The notes below the pieces were generated by a model that saw only the letters and a program-made list of their open reading frames with translations, did not search any database and was not told the origin of the DNA. The translations under genes and the position numbers were made by a program. Shown in pieces: positions 1 through 6,216 of a DNA stretch of 9,870 bases. Every line of letters starts with the position of its first letter. The stretch's first letter is position 1. Source of the stretch: Desulfobacteraceae bacterium (GTDB lineage Bacteria; Desulfobacterota; Desulfobacteria; Desulfobacterales; Desulfosalsimonadaceae); the NCBI GenBank assembly GCA_024636355.1, contig JAGXHH010000009.1, positions 1-9,870 of the forward strand, written 5' to 3'.

Positions 1-2717
1 ACCTGGCCCAGGATGTAAAGGATGAACTTACCAATATCGACGGGATAACGCAGGCGGATGTCGCCGCCGTCCGCCCCAGTGAAATCCACGTGGAGATTTC
101 TGAAAAAACACTGCGCAAATATGGCCTCACGCTGGGGATGGTAGCCAATATGGTCGCCGAAAGCAGCCTGGACCTTCCTGCCGGCAGCGTGGACGCCCGG
201 GAAGGAGAAGTTCTTATACGGGCCAAAGGGCGACGCTATGAGGCCCGGGACTACCGCGACATTCCAATTATCACGCGCACCGATGGCACGCGCATTACCC
301 TCGGGCAGATTGCCGGCATCAAGGAAGGATTTGCCGATGTGGACCTGTTCGCCAGATTTCAGGGCAAACCGGCGGCCATCATCAACGTCTTCCGGGTGGC
401 CGACCAGAGCGCACTGGAGGTGGCCGAAAAAGTCCGCCGCTATGTGGAAGAAATTCGACCCGGCCTCCCCCACGGGGTTTCCGTGCAGACCTACCAGGAT
501 ATGTCGACCGTCCTGAAAAGCCGTATTGAACTGCTTTCCAAAAACATGCTCCTCGGTCTTCTGCTGGTCAGTGTCCTGCTCGGCATCTTTTTAAATGTCC
601 GCCTGGCGTTCTGGGTGACACTGGGGATTCCGATCAGTTTTGCCTTCGGGATGCTGCTGCTCCCCTATTTCGGCGTATCGCTCAACATGATTTCGCTGTT
701 CGCCTTTATCATGGTGCTCGGCATCGTGGTAGACGACGCCATTATCGTGGGCGAAAACGTCTTTCGGCATCAGGAAACCGGGCTGTCTCCGCTCAAGGCG
801 GCAACAATCGGCACCATAGAAGTCGGCCGGCCGGTTGTCTTTTCCGTTCTGACAACGATTGTGGCATTCTGGCCCCTGCTGATGGCCGGCGGCAGTATGG
901 GAAAGCTCATGCGCAATATCCCGGTCGTGGTTATTGTCGTATTGCTCGGCTCCCTGATCGAATCCCTGTTTATTCTGCCGTGCCACCTGGCAAGCATCAA
1001 GTCTGCGCGGAAAACAGCACCCAAGCGCCCCAAACGAATGACGCGGGCGCTTAACTGGGTGATTGAAAACCCGTATCGGAGATTTGTCGATCATTGCGTC
1101 CGGTGGCGTTATGCCACCTTGGCCGTAGGCCTGGCCATCCTGATTCTCACTCTCGGGGTATGGAAGGCCGGCATGGTCAAATTCACATTTTTCCCGAAAG
1201 TCGAAGGCGATGTGGTGCAATGCTTGATAACGATGCCGGCCGGTACACCGGAGACGCGCACAACCGAAGTGGTCGAGCACATCGAACAAAGCGCGGTAAA
1301 ACTGCTTGGGGAATTGGATGCAAAGCGGCCCGAAGGGGCTTTGCCCCTCATGGAATACAGTTCCTCAATTATTGGTGCGCATATGGGCCGACACGGAAAC
1401 GGCGGGGATTCCGGCGGCCACCTGGCCCACATTTTCGTTCAGCTGCTCGAGGGCGAAAAACGCGACATCAGCTCCGAAGCCCTGACCCGCATGTGGCGGG
1501 AACGGGTCGGCACGATACCCGATGCCGAATCCGTGGCATTCAAGAGCGATATTCACAATGCGGGCAACCCGGTGGAAGTTCACCTGTCATTGGACAATCA
1601 CGATCGACTGCTCCAGGCCACCGAAGCGCTAAAGGGGGAACTGGAAAAGTTTGCCGGCGTCTTCGATATCAGCGACAGCTACATGCCGGGCAAAATGGAG
1701 ATGCAGCTCAAGCTCAAACCCGAGGCCGCCAGCCTCGGACTGAAATTAAACGACCTGGCCCGCCAGGTGCGTCACGCGTTTTACGGGGCCGAGGCCCTGC
1801 GGTTCCAACGGGACCGGGATGAAGTCAAGGTCCTGGTTCGGTTCCCGGAAAATGAGCGGCTTTCCCTGAGCAATGTTGAACAGATGCGCATCCGCACACC
1901 ATCAGGCGATGAAATACCGTTCTCAGAAATTGCCGACGTCCGGATGGAGCGGGGATATTCCAGCATCGACCGGGCCCAGCGCCTGCGGGTCATAAAAATC
2001 ACAGCCGATGTGGATGAAAAGATCACCAACGCCAATGAAGTCCGGCAGCATCTCTCCGCTTCCTTCTTATCGAAGCTCAAAAGCGAGTACCCGGGCCTGC
2101 GTTACAACATCGAAGGGGAAGGCCAGGAGCAGAAGGAAACTTTCGGGGATATTAAAAGGGGGTTCATCCTTGCGTTGTTCTGCATCTATGCCCTGCTGGC
2201 GATCCCGTTCCGTTCGTTTTCCCAGCCGATCATCGTGATGGCGGCCATTCCCTTCGGCATTGTCGGCGCCATCCTGGGACATCTGCTGATGGGGTTCAAT
2301 CTCAGCATCGTCAGCATGTTCGGCATTGTCGGACTGTCCGGCGTGGTGGTAAATGACTCCCTGGTGCTCATCGATCGGATAAACAGCCTGCGGCGGGATG
2401 GCGAACTGACCGCCCATGAAGCGGTTGTCGAAGGCGGGAAACTGCGATTCCGGGCAATTGTCCTGACCTCCGTCACCACTTTCGGCGGGTTGACCCCCAT
2501 GATGCTGGAAAAAAGCATCCAGGCCCAATTCCTGATCCCCATGGCGATCAGCCTCGGTTTCGGCGTACTCTTTGCCACCTTCATCACCCTGCTGCTGGTT
2601 CCCTGCGGGTACATGATATTAGATGACCTTCACCGGATTATCGACTGGTACAAGGAAAAGGTGCTGAAACCAGCACCTGAAAGCGCGGAACGACTGCCGG
2701 AGACTACTGGGTTATAA
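1..2717 (+). CDS. RND-family efflux permease, 5'-truncated by window edge
   Basis: Inner-membrane proton-driven efflux permease of the AcrB/HAE-like RND superfamily, which normally works with a periplasmic adaptor and an outer-membrane channel. The frame is open from base 3 to the TAA at 2715-2717 (about 904 codons). Aligning by eye with AcrB, where the first visible residues match about position 150, some 145 residues including TM1 lie upstream, so the whole protein would be about 1050 residues. Numbering from the codon at base 3: porter-domain sequence first, then TM2 near 182-198, and TM4 with the motif GIVVDDAIIVGENV, whose Asp244-Asp245 match the proton-relay pair of AcrB. A second large periplasmic porter region follows, then the C-terminal TM bundle with GVVVNDSLVLID (Asn784-Asp785) at the place of AcrB Lys940. 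The tail after the last TM is short and polar. The GTG at 90 is an internal valine, not a start. The substrate cannot be inferred. The adaptor gene is probably upstream, outside the window. Confidence 0.95.
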   Translation, partial: LAQDVKDELTNIDGITQADVAAVRPSEIHVEISEKTLRKYGLTLGMVANMVAESSLDLPAGSVDAREGEVLIRAKGRRYEARDYRDIPIITRTDGTRITLGQIAGIKEGFADVDLFARFQGKPAAIINVFRVADQSALEVAEKVRRYVEEIRPGLPHGVSVQTYQDMSTVLKSRIELLSKNMLLGLLLVSVLLGIFLNVRLAFWVTLGIPISFAFGMLLLPYFGVSLNMISLFAFIMVLGIVVDDAIIVGENVFRHQETGLSPLKAATIGTIEVGRPVVFSVLTTIVAFWPLLMAGGSMGKLMRNIPVVVIVVLLGSLIESLFILPCHLASIKSARKTAPKRPKRMTRALNWVIENPYRRFVDHCVRWRYATLAVGLAILILTLGVWKAGMVKFTFFPKVEGDVVQCLITMPAGTPETRTTEVVEHIEQSAVKLLGELDAKRPEGALPLMEYSSSIIGAHMGRHGNGGDSGGHLAHIFVQLLEGEKRDISSEALTRMWRERVGTIPDAESVAFKSDIHNAGNPVEVHLSLDNHDRLLQATEALKGELEKFAGVFDISDSYMPGKMEMQLKLKPEAASLGLKLNDLARQVRHAFYGAEALRFQRDRDEVKVLVRFPENERLSLSNVEQMRIRTPSGDEIPFSEIADVRMERGYSSIDRAQRLRVIKITADVDEKITNANEVRQHLSASFLSKLKSEYPGLRYNIEGEGQEQKETFGDIKRGFILALFCIYALLAIPFRSFSQPIIVMAAIPFGIVGAILGHLLMGFNLSIVSMFGIVGLSGVVVNDSLVLIDRINSLRRDGELTAHEAVVEGGKLRFRAIVLTSVTTFGGLTPMMLEKSIQAQFLIPMAISLGFGVLFATFITLLLVPCGYMILDDLHRIIDWYKEKVLKPAPESAERLPETTGL

Positions 2718-2748
2718 AACCCGACCCCCACATCCGATATCCTGTTTT

Positions 2749-2778
2749 GCCGTGCACGAGAACGTAAACGTGCACGGC
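2749..2778. repeat. 10-bp perfect inverted repeat (hairpin) after RND gene
   Basis: GCCGTGCACG (2749-2758) and its exact reverse complement CGTGCACGGC (2769-2778) flank a 10-base loop. It lies 32 bases after the RND stop, so it may stabilise the 3' end or end transcription. No T-run follows on the plus strand, so a classical intrinsic terminator is not supported. Confidence 0.7.
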
Positions 2779-2885
2779 TCAGAAATTCTGGATCAATCCC
2801 GGATTTCGAGAATAATCCGCCACATTCAGTTTCCAGACAGAACATCCCCCGGCCTGCCTCTTTCGAAGCGTTTAGAGATTTCACG

Positions 2886-2901
2886 CCCCCTTCAAAGGGG
2901 G
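2886..2901. repeat. Short CCCCCTT / AAGGGGG hairpin
   Basis: CCCCCT (2886-2891) pairs with AGGGGG (2896-2901) around a four-base loop, followed by GATTAAG. This resembles dispersed intergenic hairpins seen in many bacterial genomes. It is short and its function is unknown. Confidence 0.5.
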
Positions 2902-3008
2902 ATTAAGCAGCGTGCGGAATCGAAACAAAAAAATGTCCGGTAGCCGCAAAATTTCCACAGATCGATAAACACACCTAACATTTCCGGTAACTATTCAGCC
3001 AACCCAGC

Positions 3009-3079
3009 AGGGCGGACACGCAGGTCCGCCCCTACGGATGATTGGTCGTATTGTAGGGGCGGACCTGCGTGTCCGCCCT
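3009..3079. repeat. 27-bp perfect inverted repeat made of two GGGCGGAC hairpin units
   Basis: Arms 3009-3035 and 3053-3079 are exact reverse complements over 27 bases with a 17-base spacer. Each arm is itself a small hairpin: GGGCGGAC (3010-3017 and 3057-3064) pairs with GTCCGCCC (3024-3031 and 3071-3078) over a six-base loop. So the unit can fold as two small hairpins or one long one. Read as protein these units give GADLRVRP-like peptides; I recall these as common spurious predictions in deltaproteobacterial genomes. Confidence 0.85.
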
Positions 3080-3101
3080 CGTCCGATGGGAAATGGGGTA
3101 G

Positions 3102-3121
3102 GGGCGATTCACGAATCGCCC
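3102..3121. repeat. GGGCGATT / AATCGCCC hairpin, relative of the GGGCGGAC unit
   Basis: GGGCGATT (3102-3109) pairs with AATCGCCC (3114-3121) over a four-base loop. It has the same GTAGGGGC lead-in and GCCC exit as the neighbouring GGGCGGAC units but a different inner sequence, so it appears to be a sister repeat family. A 6-bp stem CTGCCG/CGGCAG (3121-3126, 3132-3137) follows directly. Confidence 0.55.
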
Positions 3122-3151
3122 TGCCGGGATGCGGCAGAATGTCCAAACCCC

Positions 3152-3176
3152 AGGGGCGGACCTGCGTGTCCGCCCT
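3152..3176. repeat. Third copy of the GGGCGGAC hairpin unit
   Basis: GGGCGGAC (3154-3161), loop CTGCGT, GTCCGCCC (3168-3175): identical in stem and loop to the copy at 3057-3078 and in the same orientation, 97 bases downstream. Three copies within 170 bases point to recent local duplication or repeated insertion. Confidence 0.8.
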
Positions 3177-3186
3177 GGTTCCAAGT

Positions 3187-3462
3187 ACCATGAAGAGCAT
3201 GAAGATCATGAAGAAAAGCAAATAAATCTCATGCCTATGACTTTTCACGTTCTTCATCTCCTTCATGAAAAAATGAAATCGGTTATCTGGAAAACTCCAG
3301 TTGCATTCATTTAAGTTCGCAATTCACAATTAGCTATTCACAATTAATTCAAATAATTAAAATCAAAAAAAATTGTGATTTGGAAATTGTTAATGGTGAA
3401 TAGTCAATTAATGGAACGAACCGGATAACCAAATTTAATTTAAACCTCATGTTCTTCATGGT
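3187..3462. repeat. ~276-bp nested imperfect palindrome (MITE-like or composite repeat)
   Basis: Several pairs of complementary blocks nest around one centre near 3365. The outer pair is 3187-3204 (ACCATGAAGAGCATGAAG) with 3445-3462. The middle pair is GGTTATCTGG (3281-3290) with CCGGATAACC (3421-3430), one mismatch. The inner A+T-rich pair is 3316-3350 with 3386-3420, and shares the TATTCAC/GTGAATA core. Between the middle and inner pairs the left side carries about 25 extra bases. The left end also folds locally, 3189-3218 against 3241-3267. No coding content is credible. A non-autonomous transposable element or a composite of dispersed repeats are both possible. No target-site duplication was identified. 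Confidence 0.55.
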
Positions 3463-3479
3463 CTACTTTTGCATCTTAT

Positions 3480-3507
3480 TTGACAGGCGCCCCCACACCC
3501 CTACCTT
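3480..3507 (+). promoter_or_regulatory. Weak candidate sigma70 promoter for the GAF gene
   Basis: A perfect -35 box TTGACA (3480-3485) is followed after 16 bases by TACCTT (3502-3507), which matches only three of six consensus -10 positions. The G+C-rich spacer is unusual. If real, it would give a leader of about 220 bases that includes the hairpin at 3625-3666. Confidence 0.2.
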
Positions 3508-3624
3508 TATTTTATCCCGACACCTTCTCTGCCATCCAAATCCGAAATCTCGCATGAGATCCGGGGCCAGATGACTTTCAAAATGGGATGGAGACCTGAA
3601 ATGACCTTGAAATGCTGCCCATAA

Positions 3625-3666
3625 CGGCTTCCGGCAAGGCCTTCGTTCCGCTGTCCCCGGAAGCCG
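3625..3666 (+). promoter_or_regulatory. Perfect 10-bp inverted repeat in the leader of the GAF gene
   Basis: CGGCTTCCGG (3625-3634) and CCGGAAGCCG (3657-3666) are exact reverse complements with a 22-base loop containing AAGGCCTT. It sits 70 bases upstream of the GAF start codon. It could be an RNA hairpin affecting translation or stability, an operator, or another stray repeat. No T-run follows it. Confidence 0.45.
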
Positions 3667-3736
3667 AAATTTCCATCCTGCAGAAACAAGACGGGTGTTC
3701 CAAATCCGCCTTACACCTATGCAAGGGAGAAGAATC

Positions 3737-4351
3737 ATGAAAAAGCAACTGTTGAATTATGAAACCCTTCGAAAAGTGACCAACAGCATTTCCCATTCCA
3801 AAGATCCGGAAGAAATAGTGCTGCTGACGGTGGAAAGCATTACCAGCGCCCTGGGCGCCAAGGGATGTGCAATCTTCCTGATCAATCGCGAAACAGAGGA
3901 ACTCGCACTTGCGGCATCCTTCGGCTTAAGTGATGAATACATCGACAAAGGCCCGGTAAACGCCCTGAAATCGATCAGCGAATCCTTGAAAGAAGGTCCT
4001 GTGGCAATTTACGATGTAAGCGACGACCCGCGGATTCAATACCCGGAAGCCGCCGGAAAGGAAGGGATCGCCTCGATTCTTTCGGTACCGATTACCGCCC
4101 AGGCGCGCATTATCGGAGCCCTGCGGGTTTACACCGCCGAACCCTGGGAATTTACCCTTGATGATGTCAACTTTGTTCAGGCCATGGGCAACATCACGGG
4201 CATGGCCATCGACATGGCACGTCATTACAAAGGGCTCAAGAGCAGCATCGAAATCCTGAAAACACTGCGTGATCCGAAAAGTTTAAAATCCAGACGCCGG
4301 ACCCCCTATGAAGGCGTGCCGGAAAGCGTGCTGCCGGAACGACGTGCATAG
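3737..4351 (+). CDS. Stand-alone GAF-domain protein
   Basis: A 204-residue cytoplasmic protein made almost entirely of one GAF domain, about residues 20-165, with the typical alternation: GAKGCAIFLI near 40-49, SFGLS near 61-65, then GIASILSVPI and IIGALRVYT before a C-terminal helix. GAF domains bind small ligands or nucleotides or mediate dimerisation. No kinase, cyclase, phosphodiesterase or DNA-binding domain is attached, and the basic tail (KSRRRTPYEG) is short. The start at 3737 is chosen because AGGGAG (3724-3729) lies seven bases upstream; an in-frame ATG at 3695 lacks such a site and would add 14 residues without domain character. The gene is flanked by the repeat-rich gap and a terminator-like hairpin, so it is probably monocistronic. 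The ligand and partner are unknown. Confidence 0.88.
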   Translation: MKKQLLNYETLRKVTNSISHSKDPEEIVLLTVESITSALGAKGCAIFLINRETEELALAASFGLSDEYIDKGPVNALKSISESLKEGPVAIYDVSDDPRIQYPEAAGKEGIASILSVPITAQARIIGALRVYTAEPWEFTLDDVNFVQAMGNITGMAIDMARHYKGLKSSIEILKTLRDPKSLKSRRRTPYEGVPESVLPERRA

Positions 4352-4357
4352 AACAAT

Positions 4358-4380
4358 GGGGCGGGTTTGAAACCCGCCCC
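4358..4380 (+). terminator. Terminator-like GC hairpin after the GAF gene
   Basis: GGGGCGGGTT (4358-4367) pairs perfectly with AACCCGCCCC (4371-4380) over loop TGA, starting seven bases after the GAF stop. Only two T follow directly, so it is either a weak intrinsic terminator or a 3'-end stabilising hairpin. Its position suits separation of the GAF gene from the downstream cassette. Confidence 0.55.
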
Positions 4381-4449
4381 TTCAACCTCCGTTTTGATCC
4401 ACCGGACCGGATTAAGCCTTTTTCCAGCCGAATTCCTACCTTTGTCCTA

Positions 4450-4478
4450 TTGACGCATTAACCCGGCCCCAATACTTT
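4450..4478 (+). promoter_or_regulatory. Candidate sigma70 promoter of the transferase cassette
   Basis: TTGACG (4450-4455, five of six matches) is separated by 17 bases from TACTTT (4473-4478, three of six matches). It is placed correctly between the GAF terminator hairpin and the first transferase gene, giving a leader of about 80 bases. The -10 box is weak. The dyad CCGGATAACCGG (4521-4532) lies in this leader. Confidence 0.35.
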
Positions 4479-4564
4479 TATTCACAACTCTTTTTCCACA
4501 TTAAGAGCAGGAGCAGGAAACCGGATAACCGGAAAAAAATCTTCATCTTTCCAGGAAAAAAACC

Positions 4565-5308
4565 ATGAACAATCAGGCAACCGGCATTAAACGCATCATG
4601 CCCCGAAAATTCGTGCGGAATCTGGAGGATTACGGCACCCGCATCGCTTTTCAGAAGAGCCTGAAGTATCTGACAAGGCCGATCTACAATGAGATTGAAT
4701 TTATTCTCTATGAAATTGATCTCTCTAAAGCTGAGGGAAAAGAGATCATCAACAGAAATCTGGAGTTCAAATTAATAGATATAAACGACCATGACTCGAT
4801 ATGTCAGATAGAGGAAATGGAAGAATGGCTCAAAGGGGAATTAAAAACGAAGCTGGAATCAAATGGCATTTGCATGGTCGTTTTAGATGACAACAAGTTG
4901 GCCGGTTTCAATCTGGCAACCACAGGTGCCGGTTATATAACGCTCTTGAAGTTAAAAATTGCTACGGATCCGGTCGAAGCATGGTCGGAACACATTGCAA
5001 TTCATAAAAATTACCGGGGGAGAAAACTGGCAAATGATTTGAGAAACAGCTTTTACTCAGAACTGCAGAAAACAGGCATAAAAGCGCTGTACGGCCACCG
5101 CCAGGAATTTAACGTAGCATCCAGGGGATCGGCAAAAAAATATACCGCACAAGAAATTGGTAAGGCAACGTACAGGAATTTTGTTGGATTTGATCGGCTC
5201 GTCTTTGACAAAAATAATGCTTTCGGAAATTCAAAAATATCGATCGACGGCAACTCCGAGGATAAAAGGTATCCTTTTTCCGTCCACATCAACCATCTGA
5301 AGGGTTGA
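4565..5308 (+). CDS. GNAT-like N-acyltransferase
   Basis: A 247-residue protein with a GNAT-fold core. GNAT enzymes move an acyl group, usually acetyl, from CoA to an amine. The best evidence is residues 140-157, WSEHIAIHKNYRGRKLAND: a strand ending in HIAIHKNYRGR and a helix, as in GNAT motif A where CoA pyrophosphate is bound (usual pattern R/Q-x-x-G-x-G/A). Here the loop reads R151-G-R-K-L-A156, with Lys at the usual central Gly. The first ~60 residues, including RNLEDYGTRIAFQKSLKYL, form a basic helical extension seen in some GNATs of surface-polymer loci. AGGAAA (4553-4558) precedes the ATG. Three sampled 60-base lines of the gene are 32-38% G+C, lower than its neighbours and suggestive of separate acquisition. 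It is the first gene of the cassette, 44 bases before the methyltransferase. The substrate is unknown. Confidence 0.75.
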   Translation: MNNQATGIKRIMPRKFVRNLEDYGTRIAFQKSLKYLTRPIYNEIEFILYEIDLSKAEGKEIINRNLEFKLIDINDHDSICQIEEMEEWLKGELKTKLESNGICMVVLDDNKLAGFNLATTGAGYITLLKLKIATDPVEAWSEHIAIHKNYRGRKLANDLRNSFYSELQKTGIKALYGHRQEFNVASRGSAKKYTAQEIGKATYRNFVGFDRLVFDKNNAFGNSKISIDGNSEDKRYPFSVHINHLKG

Positions 5309-5352
5309 GTATTTCCTTAAGCGGTTCTTGAAACACTCAAACGGAAACAACT

Positions 5353-6216
5353 ATGGAAACAACAGAATTCCCGAAAACGATGCACAAGCGACTGAAACCG
5401 AACTATGGCATTTATTACCTGAGATCCTACATGATCATGCTCACATGCTTTCTGGCCCTCGGCCTGGGCGTAATGGTTGTCGGGCGGGAGATGGAAAGCA
5501 CCTTGGTGATAATAGCGGGAACCGGCGTCATCGCCTATGGGATCGCCACCATCATCGGATGGGCGCTTGCCCGATACGTTATCCCGGGAAGCCGGACGGA
5601 GGTGGCGCAAAACGCTATTGAACTGCTGGCTTTGAATGGATCTGAAAAAGTGCTGGATGCGGGTTCCGGAAGGGGAATTTTCGCCATTGAAACCGCTAAA
5701 AAATTGTCCTCGGGCAGTGTCACGGCAATCGACCTGTGGGAACCCGAAAAAGTCCGCCATATCAGGCATCAGCATAAATTTTCCCAACCTTCTGAAAATA
5801 CGGTTGCCAATGCCCTGAAAAATGCCCGGATCGAAGGTGTATCCGAAAAAATCGACTTTATCAACATGGACGTCAACCATCTCGATTTCGATCCGGACAC
5901 GTTTGATTCCGCTATATGCGGCTTTATCATCGGCCACCAGGGCGAGTACAGCCTGAATACGTTGAAAGAAATTCGAAGGGTCTTAAAACCCGGAGGCAGG
6001 CTGCTGGTCATTGATAATTTTCGGGATTTTACCTATTTCCTGTTGTCCACTCCCCACCTTTTTGTTTTGTCATATCTCCGCGGTACAAAAGCAAAACGCC
6101 TCGCGCTTGCAAACTGGAAATCGCTGGTGGAAACTGCCGGCTTCCAGATTCTGGATTTCAAACCCCGCCGAGGCATCCTGACAATCAAAGCGATTAAACA
6201 TGATACAAAAAACTAA
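5353..6216 (+). CDS. Membrane-anchored class I SAM-dependent methyltransferase
   Basis: A 287-residue protein joining two N-terminal membrane helices (about 26-43 and 50-72) to a Rossmann-fold methyltransferase domain. Motif I is VLDAGSGRG, residues 100-108, with Asp102, Gly104, Gly106 and Gly108 forming the SAM-binding loop. Asp127 in VTAID is the acidic residue expected after strand 2 to hold the SAM ribose. FDSAICGFIIGH fits strand 4, and EIRRVLKPGGRLLVID is the typical post-motif region of Methyltransf_11/25-type enzymes. The anchor suggests it acts at the cytoplasmic face of the membrane, perhaps on a lipid or lipid-linked substrate. A modest GGAAA (5343-5347) precedes the ATG. Its end overlaps the sulfotransferase start by 17 bases, a sign of translational coupling. 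The methyl acceptor cannot be told from the sequence. Confidence 0.88.
   Translation: METTEFPKTMHKRLKPNYGIYYLRSYMIMLTCFLALGLGVMVVGREMESTLVIIAGTGVIAYGIATIIGWALARYVIPGSRTEVAQNAIELLALNGSEKVLDAGSGRGIFAIETAKKLSSGSVTAIDLWEPEKVRHIRHQHKFSQPSENTVANALKNARIEGVSEKIDFINMDVNHLDFDPDTFDSAICGFIIGHQGEYSLNTLKEIRRVLKPGGRLLVIDNFRDFTYFLLSTPHLFVLSYLRGTKAKRLALANWKSLVETAGFQILDFKPRRGILTIKAIKHDTKN

Larger units (their letters stand above)
2718..3736. other. Gene-free, palindrome-dense intergenic region
   Basis: About 1 kb between the RND stop and the GAF-protein start holds no open frame with recognisable protein character or a good ribosome site. Instead it contains several different inverted repeats, listed separately, separated by short unstructured stretches. 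Positions 2779-2885 and 2902-3008 show nothing I can name. Positions 3463-3736 are the probable leader of the GAF gene. The density of dyads suggests a landing zone for small non-coding repeat elements, not decayed genes. Short frames here translate the repeats themselves. Confidence 0.75.

Noticed and set aside
591..1289. Long antisense frame inside the RND gene (232 codons)
   Set aside because: His/Gln/Asp-rich translation typical of a shadow of a membrane-protein gene; no domain or start signal.
2749..2778. Intrinsic terminator of the RND gene
   Set aside because: The hairpin is strong but no T-run follows it; kept only as an inverted repeat.
3129..3314. Small frame encoding GADLRVRP and HEEHEDHEE peptides
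   Set aside because: It only translates the palindromic and CATGAAG repeats, has no ribosome site and shows no protein character.
3463..3738. Minus-strand frame of about 91 codons upstream of the GAF gene
   Set aside because: It covers the GAF leader and its dyad, has no recognisable domain, and its composition looks non-coding.
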